DNA of 64,000 nt from Prorocentrum cordatum (GCA_963575745.1 CAUYUJ010013803.1:1-64000), one strand, 5' to 3'. Shown: positions 45,866 through 56,838, numbered from the stretch's first letter. Translations and numbers: made by a program. Notes: generated by a model from the sequence alone, not told the origin.

Positions 45866-45930
45866 GACTACTACTTCTACCAATGCCACTACCGCTACCG
45901 TTACCACTACCACTACCACTACCACGCCAC
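44421..45930. repeat. TAC trinucleotide array (1.5 kb)
   Basis: Near-continuous CTA triplets with CGA, CCA and AAT variants. A non-repeat island at about 45,586-45,622 (CCCTTCTGATGGCAGCTTGG) is the only break. Frames read Tyr, Thr or Leu runs on plus and Val runs on minus, and are artefacts. Confidence 0.96.
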
Positions 45931-46247
45931 TATCACTACCACTACATATACCAAAAACTGCATCTACACTGCTACTGTCACTCCTCTCCCTCTGTCTCTC
46001 ATCCCGCTGTCCGGATCCGTCGTCATCACATTCCTTCTCCTCCTCAGCATACTCAACCTCCTCCTGCAGCCTGCTCCATCTAGTCACCTTCGATCTGATC
46101 CCCATCATGTTTCTCCTGAACATCCTCCCCGTGAACATCACAACCACAACTATCATGACCACCATCACCACCACCATCATGATCCGTCTGTTCCTCCCGC
46201 CCAATGGCGCTTCCACCTTCTACGCCAGCTCTTGAGCCACTATCGGC

Positions 46248-46322
46248 CTGCCCGAGGATCTTCTTGAACAGCTGCGCGGTCCTGTCGTCACCAACAACCC
46301 GCGACAGCGCCCGCTTGACGCT
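46248..46322 (-). CDS. Possible 25-codon exon of an unknown gene
   Basis: On the minus strand a pyrimidine run of well over 100 bases ends in CCCCTCCGGCCAG, a good splice acceptor. A 75-base segment follows that translates as SVKRALSRVVGDDRTAQLFK plus five residues, a natural-looking amphipathic peptide unlike the repeat-derived frames. It then ends CAG followed by GCCGAT, compatible with the GC-type donors dinoflagellates use. The exact multiple of three and the balanced codon use favour an exon. No neighbouring exon was found, so confidence is low. Confidence 0.3.
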
Positions 46323-46330
46323 CTGGCCGG

Positions 46331-46500
46331 AGGGGGGGGGGAAGAGAATGGAGGGCGACGAGAACCAGAAAGCGAGGAGCGGAATAAGACAGGAGGGACG
46401 AGAAAGAGGACGGAGAAGGAGTAAAGGAGTAGACAAGAGAAGGCTGGATGAGGCAGGGAAGAAAAGGAGGAGGTGGAGAAAGAGGAGAAAGGGAAGGAAT
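46331..46500. repeat. Purine tract (GGA/GAGAA)
   Basis: Purine-rich plus strand, that is, a long polypyrimidine tract on the minus strand directly upstream of the possible exon. Confidence 0.8.
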
Positions 46501-47630
46501 GCGAAGGAGGAGTCAGGAGGACCCTGCTCCCTCCCCGTCCTCCTCTCGGTCATAGTTCCTCCCTCCTCCCCCTGCTCCGCGCCCCTCCTGCTCCTCTTGA
46601 TCTTGTCTTCCCCCTCACACTCCCCCAACTCCTGCCCCCCTCACACCCCCATCAACACGATGTCCCAATTGACGAAATCCAACCCACAGTGAGGTTGCGG
46701 CGGGAGTGTATTCATGTCGCTACACGATCCGGCAGAGTTCCCATTCTGCCCCCTCCTCACCCTCCTCCTCACTCCTCTTTTTCCACCTACTCATCATTCC
46801 TTCCCACCATTACTTTCGGAATCAGAATCACCATATCCATTGCCGTCACCATCCCCTCCTCCTCCCTCCTCTCCTATCATTCCCTCTCCTCCTCCTGCCC
46901 CGCATCCTGAATATTCGTATGTTGTACCATGGTCCTTGTTTTCATCACCATTACCCCAACCGCCACCATCCTCATGACCATACGTCATCAGCATCATGTG
47001 CCCATCCCCCTGCTCCACCTCCCACATCTTCTGCTGTTCAGCCTCCGTTCTCCCCGCTACCTGTCCTTCGTCTGTCGCACCCTCCCTACTCCTCCTCTCC
47101 TCCTCCTTGTCTTTCTCCTTCTCCTCCTCGTCCTCCTCCTCCGCCTCCTCCTCTTCCGCCTCACCTCCGCTCATCCTCGACCCCAACCCGCTCATGAGGT
47201 TCCTCCCTGTCATCATTAGCCATCCCATCGTACTCCTCCTGCTCTTTATTATACTCTTCGTCACCATCATCAGCCTCATCATCTGCCTCCTGTGCATCCC
47301 CACCGCACCCACATTCGCCGTCGACAGCATCGCCGCAATCATCATCACCACCAACATCATCACCTAACATCAGCATCCCCATCCTGGTAATCAACCTCAC
47401 CACATCACCACCGTCATCATCATCATCACCATCATCGTCATCGTCAGCCGCATCATCATCGCAGCCACCACCACAATCATCCCTATCGCCACCACCATCA
47501 GCATCATCCTCAACATCATCAACAACACCATCACCACCATCCTCACCCCCGCGTGTGCCATCATTGTCCTCCCTTTGCCGTAATCGTGTGAGAGGTGTGT
47601 CGAGATGGATGGCACGGACCCATAGAATGA
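46501..47630. repeat. TCC- and CAT-rich region
   Basis: CCTCCTCC pyrimidine stretches (46,550-46,640, 46,750-46,900, 47,085-47,165) alternate with CATCATCAC stretches (47,260-47,560). Some low-complexity unique sequence lies between. No gene recognised. Confidence 0.8.
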
Positions 47631-47860
47631 TGAGGATGATGACGACGAGGACGATGATGCTGCTGCTGCTGATGCTGATACTGATAGTGATGATGATGGT
47701 GATGGTGATGGTGATGGTGATGATGATGATGATGATGATGATGATAATGATGATGATGATGAGGAGGAGGAGGAGGAGGACGAGGGTGAAGGATGGAAGC
47801 AGGAGGAGGAAGAGGAGGAGGAGGAGGGGGGAGGAAGGGGAGGACGAGAAGAGGAGGTGG
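47631..47860. repeat. GAT and GGA arrays leading into array 1
   Basis: GATGAT/GTGATG triplets to about 47,765, then GAGGAGGA purines to about 47,855. A similar GGA stretch precedes the border module at 49,557 and at 56,308. Confidence 0.9.
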
Positions 47861-47970
47861 GACGCGGGGCGCTGTCTCTTCAAAACGAGGACCCAACACC
47901 ACAGGATGGTTTTGAAAAAAGAATACTGAAATTAGCCAGACGAGTGACCCAACCATATGCAACTGCGAGC
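47861..47970. other. Border modules 2 and 1 at the start of array 1
   Basis: Border 2 (ACGCGGGGCGCTGTCTCTTC then CCCAACACCACAGGATGGTT) is followed directly by border 1 (GTGACCCAACCATATGCAACTG). Border 2 recurs at 49,557-49,620 and 56,308-56,369; border 1 at 54,641-54,690 and 59,383-59,432. They mark the edges of the tandem arrays. Confidence 0.75.
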
Positions 47971-49490
47971 AATGCAAGGTGCGATCTCCTCATGGGAAGC
48001 GCGCCGCGAAAAGGATGGATGGAGCGCGGGGCAGCGCGCATGGAGGCCGTGAAACCTGTGAGGGGCGTGCCGAAGTGGGAGTGGAACCGCATGCGAACGC
48101 AGCCACTGGCGCCTTCGGTGGAGCTCCCGATGGGGCCACGAAATGTGTGAAGGGTGTGCCGAAATGGTAGGTGGAACCGCATGCGAACGCAGCCACTGGC
48201 GCCTTCGGTGGAGCTCCCGATGGGGCCACGAAACGGGAGAAGGGTGGGCCGAAATGGGGGTGGAACCTCATGCGAACGCAGCCACAGAGGCTTCCTGCGG
48301 AGCTCCCTACAGGGCCACGAAACGTGTGAGGGGGGTTGCCGAAATGGGGGTGGAACCGCATGAGAACGCAGCCACTGGGGCCTTCGGTGGAGCCACCATA
48401 TGGGGCCCCGAAACGTGTGAGGGGTGTGCCGAAATGGGGGGTGGAACCGCATGCAAACGCAGCCACAGGAGCCTTTGGTGGAGCTCCCTATGGGGCCACG
48501 AAACGCGTGATCTGAGGAGTGGGCCGAAATGGGTGTGTAGCAGCATGCGAACGCAGCCACTAGGGCCGTCGGTGGAGCTCAGTATGGGGCCACGAACCTT
48601 GTGAGGGGTGTGCCGAAATGGGAGGTGGAACCGCATGCACACGCAGCCACCGGGGCCTTCGGTGGCGCCCCCTATGGGACCACGACGCGTGTGATGGGTG
48701 TGCTGACATGTGGCATGGGGGTGGAACCGCCTGCGGACGCAGTCACAGAGGCCTTCGGAGGAGCTCCCTATGGGTCCACGAAGCCTGTGAGACGTGTTCC
48801 GAAATGGGAGGAACCGCGTGCGAACGCAGCCACTGGGACCTTCGGTGGAGATCCCAATTGGGCCACGAACCGTGTAAGTGGTGTGCCGAAATGGGGGTGG
48901 AACCGCATGCAAACGCAGCCAACGGGGCTTTCGGTGGAACTCCCCATGGGGGCACGAAACGTGCGAGGGGTGTGCCGAAGTGGGGGCGGAACCCGCAGCC
49001 ACAGGAGGCCCTATAGGGCCACGAAACGTGTGAGATGCGTGCTGAAATTGGGGTGGAACCGCATGCGAACGCAGCCACAGAGGCTTTCGGCGGAGCTCCC
49101 TATGGGGACACGAAACGTGTGAGGGGTGTGCCGAAATGGGGTGGAACCGCATGCACGAAACGTGTGAAGGGGTGTGCCGAAATGGGGTGGAACCGCACGC
49201 GAACGCAGCCACAGAGGCTTTCGGCGGAGCTCCCTATGGGGACACGAAACGTGTGAGGGGTGTGCCGAAATAGGTTGGAGCCGCATGCACGAAACGTGTG
49301 GGAGGGGTGTGCCGAAATGGGGTGGAACCGCATGCGAACGCAGCCGCCGAGGCTTTCGGCGGAGCTCCCTATGGGGACACGAAACGTGTGAAGGGGTGTG
49401 CCGAAATGGGGATGCAACCGCACGCGGGAGCACCAACCGGGACCTTCGCCTTCGGTGGAGCTCCCCACGGGGCCGCGAAGCGCGCCTAAA
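47971..49490 (+). repeat. Tandem array 1, unit about 90 bp
   Basis: About fifteen units of the form GTGGAACCGCATGCGAACGC, AGCCACTGGGGCCTTCGG, TGGAGCTCCCTATGGGGCCA, CGAAACGTGTGAGGGGTGTG, CCGAAATGGG. Early units repeat every 90 bases (TTCGGTG at 48,114 and 48,204). Some units are shortened or fused near 49,130-49,330. The unit shares its GCATGCG...CCTTCGGTGGAGC...GGGGCCACGAAACG core with array 2. Confidence 0.92.
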
Positions 49491-49556
49491 CACAGACGCG
49501 CGGAGGGCAGAGGCAAGGAAGGGGAGGAAGGAGAAAGAGGAGGAAAGAGGGGGGAG

Positions 49557-49620
49557 AACGCGGGGCGCTGTCTCTTCACAACAAGGACCCAATACCACAG
49601 GATGGTCGGGAAAAACACGA
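49557..49620. other. Border module 2 at the end of array 1
   Basis: AACGCGGGGCGCTGTCTCTT, then AGGACCCAATACCACAGGAT, then GGTCGGGAAAAACACG. It follows a GGA tract at 49,510-49,556, as do the other border 2 copies. Confidence 0.75.
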
Positions 49621-49799
49621 TGGGAAGTGATGGGGGGGCGGCAGGATATCATTTTTGGCTCGACCGCGCCTAACTTCCATCTTACCCTGCCCTCTCCCCC
49701 TCCTTCTCGAAGACCTGCGATCGGCCGCGGGGAAGGGGTCGGGCCTGCGCCTTCAGGCCGCGGCGGACAAGCTCCCTGGCGTTCGCACGCTGGGAAGGA
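49621..49799. other. Short unassigned spacer
   Basis: Unique sequence. ATCATTTTTGGCTCGAC at about 49,649 slightly resembles the spliced leader but is not convincing. No gene. Confidence 0.4.
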
Positions 49800-50165
49800 A
49801 AAGGAAGAGGACGATGAGGAGGATGGGCAGCAGCAGGCGAAGCATGCAAGAGGGAGGAAGAGGAGGAGGAGGAGGACGAAAAGGCGGGGGGGCAACGGCG
49901 ACCACGACCACGACGACGACGACGACCACGACGACGACGAAGACGACGACGAAGACGACGGCGGCGACGGCGGCGGAAGCGACGAGGACGGCGGCGACAA
50001 CGACGACGACGACGACCACGACGAGACGAGGGCGACGACGACGACGGCCGCGACGGCCACTTCAACGACCACGAAGGCGAAGTTGGCGGCGACAGCGTCG
50101 ATGGCATCGGCGACGATGGCGACGACAACGACGAGGAAAACGAGGGCGACGACAGCAGCGACACT
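49800..50165. repeat. GGA then GAC trinucleotide array
   Basis: AGGAGG purines at 49,800-49,885, then GACGAC and GACGGC triplets to 50,165. Open frames are composition artefacts. Confidence 0.9.
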
Positions 50166-50745
50166 TCGCGGCGAGCGCATCCTCTGTGGAATGCACAACG
50201 GTAGCTGTATGAAATACAAAGAGAAACAACATGTGGAAGCAGAAGGGCGCGTGCTAAGAGGGCGCACGTTCTCTTTCCTTTCACAGGGGCTCGCGCGCGC
50301 CCGAAGCCGGCGCGCCACGCAGCGGGGCGGGGAGGTGAGAGAGAGGCGCAGGAGGTGGGGAGGCTGAAATATACATGACAACCACAGCTGTTACCTTTTT
50401 GATATTCGGCCAGACATCCATCCGAAACCGCAGCTCCCTTCAAACTTCTTATACGGCACCGTAAGCTGCGAACCTGATACACCCGTCTCGAAGGCCGTCC
50501 TCGGGTCATCCGTGACGCGCGGCCGCTCCGCCAGCCTAGATGGCGCTCATCTCGCCATGGCCCTATCCAGACTCGCCCGCGGACTCGCCCATCTCATGCA
50601 TGAAGCTCGGCGGCTCGGAGTTGGGCGGCCAGTGCTGGGTGCCTGTGCTTTCAAGGTAGTTGCAACACTGAGCTTCGTAGTCCACCGCGGATTCCACCGG
50701 AAGCGCTGCGCTGCAAGCGTGGGCCAAGGGGAACCGATGACAGGT
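50166..50745. other. Unassigned spacer
   Basis: Unique sequence next to the coding-like region. No domain recognised in any frame. Confidence 0.4.
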
Positions 50746-51527
50746 CTAGGTCGTTCCCCCCGATCGCGCCGCCCGAATGCGCATGCACACTGTGGAAAGC
50801 ATAATAAAAAGCATATGGGTAGGCTTTCGCCGTGAGGTACATTCTGACCGTCCGAATCCATAGTATGCACCATCCGAAAACAGGATCATGGTTCTCGACC
50901 TCGTCGTAGACCCCATGAGCGTCGCGGCGTGGACCCAGAGCTTCACGGAGCGGGCGCTCCTTGGCACCATTGCGCATGGACGCGCGGCTTGGGATAGCGC
51001 GCGACGCCCCCGATCATCCTGCATCTCAATAATGCAAGAGCAGAGGTTCATCTCGGGACCGACGTCGGAGGACACGTAAATCATGCAATGGGCGCAGCAG
51101 GCACTGCGAAGCTCGCCCTCGCAGTAGACTCCGAACGCACTCTCGGTGCCAGAAGGTCCTGGCATCAGAATATGCATACCACGATTGCTCCACAGCGAAG
51201 CCAGAGCTGCCACGTTGGCGCCGCGGTAAGCCGCCACGAAGCCGAGCATCTTGCCAGCGAGGATTTGATCGCGCATCATCTCCCAGACGCCAATAATTTC
51301 CGAACAGATGGACCGCCACTGTCCTGTAGGATATGGGATCGGACCGCGTCCAAAGGGCCCATCAAACTTGTCTGACAAGGGTTCCAAAGCATACCTTGGC
51401 CCGCCCTCGCGACTCGCATCCCAGATCGAATCGCCGATAAAACGGCGCCCGAAGCAGCCGCAGCGACGCAAGGCATTGACCGCGCACTCCTTCCCGACGG
51501 GAACTTTGACTTAAGTCTCCCACACAT
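50746..51527 (-). CDS. Unidentified coding-like segment
   Basis: A minus-strand frame of about 241 codons (51,471-50,746) that is not repeat-derived and has balanced composition, with segments such as ICSEIIGVWEMMRDQILAGK and GMHILMPGPSGTESAFGVYC and several Cys (CCAHC). The same phase continues upstream past a TAA near 51,510 to the segment at 51,544. The last 60 or so residues are Arg/Ser-rich and may be beyond the real end. I recognise no family. It may be part of a decayed retroelement or a host gene fragment. Confidence 0.3.
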
Positions 51528-51543
51528 TGCTCATCATCTTATC

Positions 51544-51790
51544 TCAGAACTCCTCGATTCGCTCTGGGATGGAGAGGTACTTCTCGAGGTCCGCGAAGGT
51601 TGCCAGCGCCACCTCGGCCCCCTCATCTCCGCGGGGGCCGGTGCCCGCGCACCTCTCAAGCACGTCAGCCGCCGCTGAGACGTCGGGGGCGCTGGCGAAG
51701 AGGCGCTTCGCCTCCTCGCGCCTGCCCTGGCTGTCCAGCTCGGAGAGCCGATCCAAAAAGTCATTCGACCAGCTCGCCTTCCGTGACTAG
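51544..51790 (-). CDS. Unidentified acidic coding-like segment
   Basis: The minus strand reads a helical, acidic peptide: FLDRLSELDSQGRREEAKRL, then ASAPDVSAAADVLERCAGTG, ending ATFADLEKYLSIPERIEEF and a stop. Directly upstream, in another phase, is VIFEGWKELVTEGELVE and a TGA that overlaps the start. Joined by one shift, the two would form a single domain. This suggests a frameshift in a formerly longer gene. No family recognised. Confidence 0.35.
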
Positions 51791-51942
51791 TTCCTTCCAG
51801 CCCTCGAAGATCACCGAGCAAACTCGCCCCCGTGCGATCGCGCCAGAGATTCGCCCCGATCTTTGGCAAGTCCGCGAGCCCCCCCTAATCAACGAAGTTC
51901 AGCGCTTGAGTCCGCGCTGTTGGGTTTCAGAGAGTGTCGAAT

Positions 51943-52851
51943 TTATATGCTGGACAAGGGTCTTGTCGGACCTGCCTTGGCGCAGCGGCGCTTCAGGTCG
52001 GACGCGCGCGGGTCGCCGTCGAGCCCAGGCCGACCTCGGCCACGGGCGCCGGGCGCCAACCCCCAGGCCGCCGACGCGCAACGCATCTGCAAAAAGGAAA
52101 TCGCGCGATAGATCGTCGACGTAGCGGCGCAAGCATGCCCAGACGCAACCAGCATCTCCCAAACCATGAAATGGCCCAACTTGGCAACTACACATTCATG
52201 GTGAGGGGGAAGGCTGTCTCTCCACTGCTGCAACCCACAACACTGCTGCTCTTTTTCGTTCCTCCAGCGCCGCAGCGCTGCCTGCTGCTCCTTCCGCCAG
52301 GCATTCTGGCGCGTCCTCGGACGTTTCCTGACCAGCAAGCAAACCCGCCGCCAAGCGATGAGCCATCCAAAAACAGCTCTTCACTCTTCTCCGCGGATCA
52401 CCAGTCGATGGCAGACGGCTCTCACCAGTGCTTGCCCGAGCCCGTGGCCCCCTTCTTGGCTGGGGCAAGAGGTCGGCGGGCGCGGGCCCCTTTTCTGCTT
52501 GCGCGCCCCCTTGCAGGCGCCTTTGCCGCTGGGCGCTGCCCCCAAGGGGTGTTGCTGCTGGCGCGCAACCGCGGCGTGCTCTGCCGCCCGGTATACCTGG
52601 TTCTCATACACAGCCACGAGGATTGCTTCGGGGACGCAGCTCATTCCTTCCATAAGGCTCGTTCCGAACAGTCGTCCCGAAGGGACTTGTCTCACCCTGA
52701 TGCGACCCGCCCCGGCTCCTGCACTGCGACCCTGATCGCGTTTAGGCCGTCCGCGAGCAGCGCTTGCACACCGACGGCCTCGGCGACGGGATGCGTTGGA
52801 CCGCGAGCTGGCTGAGCGCCTTTGGCCACCACAGGGCGGTCCATCGGGCAC
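51943..52851 (-). pseudogene. Unidentified broken coding-like region
   Basis: One minus phase runs from 52,851 to 51,943 with a single in-frame TGA at 52,381-52,383. It includes LMEGMSCVPEAILVAVYENQ, a Gln/Lys/Arg-rich linker, WRNEKEQQ and LPPHHECVVAKLGHFMVWEM. A second phase (52,195-51,899) offers YVDDLSRDFLFADALRVGGL. The helix-rich pattern before a GF/GG motif loosely recalls the segment upstream of RT in dinoflagellate LTR/DIRS elements, but I could not confirm any RT motif. Confidence 0.3.
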
Positions 52852-53430
52852 GTTTCTGAATGTGTCTCACCCATTCACTGGGGGGCCCATTTTGCTGGAA
52901 AGTCGCTCACCACAAAAGGGCGTTTCCGTCGAACTGTCTTCCTCACCTCGGCTGCTAAGGCGCGCAGAGCAGCGCTTTGGGGCATGCGTTCGTGGCTCAC
53001 TCGCGGCATCTCGCACGAATTGAAACACGCCGCGGCGTCAAAGTCTTCGTCGTCCACACTGTTGCTGTCGGGCGACTTAACACGCGTCTTGTCCCCTCGG
53101 TTATCCTTGCAAATTGTATTCTTCGCGCGCTCCGCAACGGAGAACCCCCGCGCCGGTCTCCTGGGCCGCCAACCAGGAGGCTGTCAATTGGGCGCGCGAG
53201 CAGAATGCAAGCTCGGCTGTCTTTTCCGTCGCCGGGAAGATGTGTTCCAAGACGGACTGCGGCGCATCTTCCAAGTGCCAGTCGGACTTCACCGCAGAGC
53301 TGGCCAGCGCCCTGGCCACCTGCTGCTGCAGATCCTGGGTCGCCATGGCCCGGGACACGTTATGTGCCGTTGTTGTTGAACTCCACATGTGCATGTCCCC
53401 CAAGGAACGCGGAGGAGTCACACAAACAAC
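52692..53430 (-). pseudogene. Unidentified coding-like region, N-terminal part
   Basis: Starts in one phase with an ATG near 53,346 (MATQDLQQQVARALASSAVK) and continues to a TAA at 53,101. Near there another phase takes over with TICKDNRGDKTRVKSPDSNS, then DDEDFDAAACFNSCEMPRVS, to a TGA at 52,875-52,877. The same phase then continues with AEAVGVQALLADGLNAIRVA. The breaks (one frameshift, one in-frame stop) mirror those in the neighbouring segments, so 53.4-50.7 kb is probably one decayed gene or element on the minus strand. Confidence 0.3.
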
Positions 53431-53484
53431 AACAAATTTCAATGGATTTGGTAGAGGGCGGGAAACAGGCACGAACCCCCACAA

Positions 53485-54506
53485 TGGTTATGATGGGGAG
53501 TCCCTTGTTTGCTGTGGTTAAACACGCGTGAAATGCCCTGGCAGAAGCCTCCGCGCCTGGGGGGCAGTGGCGTGCCAGCCCCTGCTGCAGAGTCCTCGCG
53601 GACCCTTCTGGCGAGACGCCCGCCGCTGCTACAGCCGCTGCTGCGCGCCTCGGGGCGCTCTCGCCACGAGCGGACCGGCCCCGTGCCGGAGACGTGCGCG
53701 TGCGGCCATGGGACCGACTGCGGGAGCCGCGGGAACCACTCGAAGAGTCTAACCGCCTCCGCCGCCTGGAGCGCCGGCCTGGCCCATTCTGGGAAGGACC
53801 TGCCTTGAGCGCTCGTGTGCAGCACTGCGCCACGAGGTGGCCACACAATCAAACATGATGCTACAAATGAGGTCATGGCATGAACAAGTATTCAAACAAC
53901 TGATCGTGCAAGCAACAAATATGCAATCAAACGAGCGTGCAAACAACAATGCAAACGCGAAATGGACAAGTGAATACATGCAAACGCGAAGTGGAAAAAA
54001 CACAATACCTGGGAGGATTAGGAGAAGGATCGAATGAAACATATGACAATCCCCTGCCCGCTTTTCCCCCCATTCCAATCAAGACTGAATGCTGCGAATA
54101 AACTAAAATTGGTTCGGGCACAGCAACATGATATTTGGAGTAGGAAGGCGCTTGAAGTATATTGGGATCTGGAGATCCAAAAATACATTTTTTCAACGAC
54201 CGACGGAAATCTTCAACGGTGTACCCGAGTCCTGGGCCGACGCCATCCTGGGGCGCTCATCGACACCATCGGTGGCCAAAGTCCCGTAACAGCGTAGGCA
54301 GGTGAGAACACATGTATCTCCAACGGTGTATCCGCTCCGGGGCAGTGGCCCGATTCGCTCATTGACCCTACGCATCTGTGGCCCAAGCCCCCAAACAACA
54401 CAGCATTCTCACTCGACGGGCGGAGAGGGCATGCGTGCACTTGCGCCCGCACGTTGGCAATGCAACATGAAGCGCCAGATGCTTCGCATATGACGAACCT
54501 CTCCCT
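53485..54506. other. Unassigned spacer
   Basis: GC-rich to 53,800, then an AT-richer stretch (53,840-54,050) with repeated GCAAAC words (AATGCAAACGCGAA, ATGCAAACGCGAAG). No gene recognised. Confidence 0.4.
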
Positions 54507-54602
54507 CTCCCTCTCTCTCTCTCTCTCTTTCTGTCTCTCTGTATGTGTTTCCCTGTCTCTCTCGCTCTCTCTCTCTCTCTCACTCTCTCTCTCTCTCTCT
54601 CT
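54507..54602. repeat. CT dinucleotide tract
   Basis: TCTCTCTC with TGTC breaks. It lies about 40 bases before border module 1, as the GA tract does at 59,350. Confidence 0.95.
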
Positions 54603-54640
54603 CGTTACGGTGTACATGTCAAGGGACAAGGTATACAAAC

Positions 54641-54690
54641 ACATTATCCTGCCAAAAGACCCAACCATATGCAGTTGTGGGTACCGAAAT
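54641..54690. other. Border module 1 at the start of array 2
   Basis: ATTATCCTGCCAAAAGACCC then AACCATATGCAGTTGTGGGT and ACCG. It matches 59,383-59,432 closely and 47,921-47,970 in its core. Confidence 0.75.
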
Positions 54691-56245
54691 TGTGAATATA
54701 TTCTTCGGCGAAGCTCCCTATAGGGCCACGAAAAGCTGCACTGGGTGGGGGGGAACGCATGCGGGCGGTAGCACTGGGGCCGTCGGTGGAGCTTCGTATG
54801 GTGCCAAAAAACGCTGTGGTGGTGGCGGGCGCATGCGGGCAGTGCCACTGGGACCTTCGGTGGAGCCCCCATGGGGCCACGAACCGCTGTACTGGGTGGG
54901 CGAAACGCAGGGAGCAAGGGCTGTGCTGGGTGGTGGCGGACGCACGCGGGCGGTGCCACTGGGATCTTCGGTGGAGCCCCCTTTATGAGCCACGAAACCT
55001 TGTACTGGGTGGGTGAAACGCAGGGAACAGGGATGTGCTGGGTGGTGGCGGACGCATGCGGGCGGTGCCACTGGGACCTTCGGTGGAGCCCCCTTTATGG
55101 GGCGACGCAACCCTGTACTGGGTAGGTGAAACGCAGGGAGCGAGGGCACTGCTGGGTGGTGGCGGACGCATGCGGGCGGTGCCACTAGGACCTTCGGTGG
55201 AGCGCCCTATGGGCCACGAAACGCTGTACTGGATGGGTGAAACGCAGGGGGCAAGGGCTGTGCTGGGTGGTGGCGGACGCACGCGGGCGGTGCCACTGGG
55301 ATCTTCGGTGGAGCCCCCTATGGGGCCACGAAACGCTGTACTGGGTGGGTGAAACGCAGGGGGCAAGGGCTGTGCTGGGTGGTGGCGGACGCATGCGGGC
55401 GGTGCCACTGGGACCTTCCGTGGAGCTCCCTATGGGGCCCCGAAAGATGTACTGGGTGGGTGAAGCGCAGGGAGCACAGGCTGTGCTGGGTGGTGGCGGA
55501 CGCACGCGGGCGGTCCCACGGGGGGTTTCGGTGGAGCCCCCAAATGGGGCCCCGAAGCGCTGTACTGGGTTGGCGAAGCGCAGGGAGCAAGGGCTGTGCT
55601 GGGTGGTGGCGGACGCATGCGGGCGGTGCCAGTGGGACCTTCGGTGGAGCCCCCACTGGGCCACGAAGCCCTGTACTGGGTAGGTGAAACGCAGGGAGCA
55701 AGGGATGTGCTGGGTGGTGGCGGACGCATGCGGGCGGTGCCACTGGGACCTTCGGTGGAGCGCCCTATGGGCCGCGAAACGCTGTAGCGGGTGGGTGAAA
55801 CGCAGGGAGCAAGGGCTGTGCTGGGTGGTGGCGGGCGCATGCGGGCGGTGCCACTGGGTCCTTCGGTGGAGCCCCGTATGGGGCCACGAAGCGCTGTGCT
55901 TGGTGGGTGGAACGCAAGGAGCAAGGGCTGTGCTGGGTGGTGGCGGACGCATGCGGGCGGTGCCACTAGGACCTTCGGTGGAGCTACCTATGGAGCCACG
56001 AAGCCCTGTACTGGGTAGGTGAAACGCAAGGAGCAAGGGCAGTGCTGGGTGGTGGCGGACGCATGTGGGCGGTGCCACTGGGACCTTCCGTGGAGCCCCC
56101 TTTATGGGGCCCCGAAACCCTGTACTGGGTGGGTGAAACGCAGGGAGCAAATGCTGTGCTGGGTGGTGGCGGACGCACGCGGGCGGTCCCACTGGGGGGT
56201 TCGGTGGAGCTCCCTATGGGACCACGAAACGCTGTGCTGGGTGGA
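54691..56245 (+). repeat. Tandem array 2, unit about 112 bp
   Basis: About thirteen units. TTCGGTGG marks lie at 54,856, 54,967, 55,079, 55,192 and 55,304, spaced 111-113 bases. Each unit holds GCATGCGGGCGGTGCCACTG, GGACCTTCGGTGGAGCCCCC, TATGGGGCCACGAAACGCTG, TACTGGGTGGGTGAAACGCA, GGGAGCAAGGGCTGTGCTGG. The unit is array 1's core plus about 20 extra bases. The frames on both strands remain open across the array but are not coding. Confidence 0.93.
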
Positions 56246-56307
56246 TGCAACGCATGGAAGGAGGAGGGAAGGGAGGAGGGGGAGGAGGGGGAAGAAGAGG
56301 AGAGGAG

Positions 56308-56369
56308 GAACGCGGGGACCGTCTCTTCAAAACGAGAACCCAACACCACAGGATGGTTGGGAAAAACAT
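56308..56369. other. Border module 2 at the end of array 2
   Basis: GAACGCGGGGACCGTCTCTT, CAAAACGAGAACCCAACACC, ACAGGATGGTTGGGAAAAAC. Preceded by a GGA tract (56,258-56,307). Confidence 0.75.
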
Positions 56370-56624
56370 CAAACTTACAAACACTACGACGGAGGTCTGG
56401 GCCTCCGCAGCGCAGCAATAAGGTCTGCGCGGCGGCAAGGCGCGCGCGCGGGGAGGGGCGGCGGCGCCCCAAGGCGCTCTCGGCGCGCGCCGGCTGAGGC
56501 GGGTTCGCTTTGCCGCAGGCGGAGATCAGAGAGGCGAAGAAGTACCTGTGGCGCAGGGCGCGGGGAAGCAGCGCTCGCCAGCAGCGTTGCAGATGAACAA
56601 GGTCCATTCGGAAGCATCTTCTGG
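56370..56624. other. Unassigned GC-rich spacer
   Basis: Begins with ACGACGGAGGTCTGGGCCTC, which might be a decayed left end of the GGATCGGCGCTGG element family. No partner end found and no gene. Confidence 0.35.
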
Positions 56625-56838
56625 TTTCGTCAAAACGATCAAGGGCGATTAGGCTCGATGAAGGTGCCATTTCACCGGATGAGGCTGGATTAAGCCCGGG
56701 ATTAAGCTGGACTAGGCCAGATTAAGCCAAAATAAACGGGATTAAAACGAATGGGGCTGTATTAGCCCTAATTGAACCAATTCCGGCCGTCAAAATACCA
56801 GCGTCGATACAGAATTTAACCTCCCAGGAGTTGCATCC
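56625..56838 (+). repeat. GGATTAAGCC dispersed repeat, copy B
   Basis: Matches 30,961-31,199 in order and in its end CTCCCAGGAGTTGCATCC. It has the run GGATTAAGCCC, GGATTAAGCTGG, AGATTAAGCC. Confidence 0.65.

Noticed and set aside
44421-45930. Tyr-rich and Val-rich long frames as structural proteins
   Set aside because: They are translations of TAC triplets and change identity with phase.
49645-49665. ATCATTTTTGGCTCGAC as a second spliced-leader relic
   Set aside because: The core has an extra T and several mismatches on both sides, which is too weak to separate from chance.
55185-56192. A 335-codon minus-strand open frame through array 2
   Set aside because: The unit is about 112 bases, so successive units are read in different phases. 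It is open only because the unit lacks stops on that strand.
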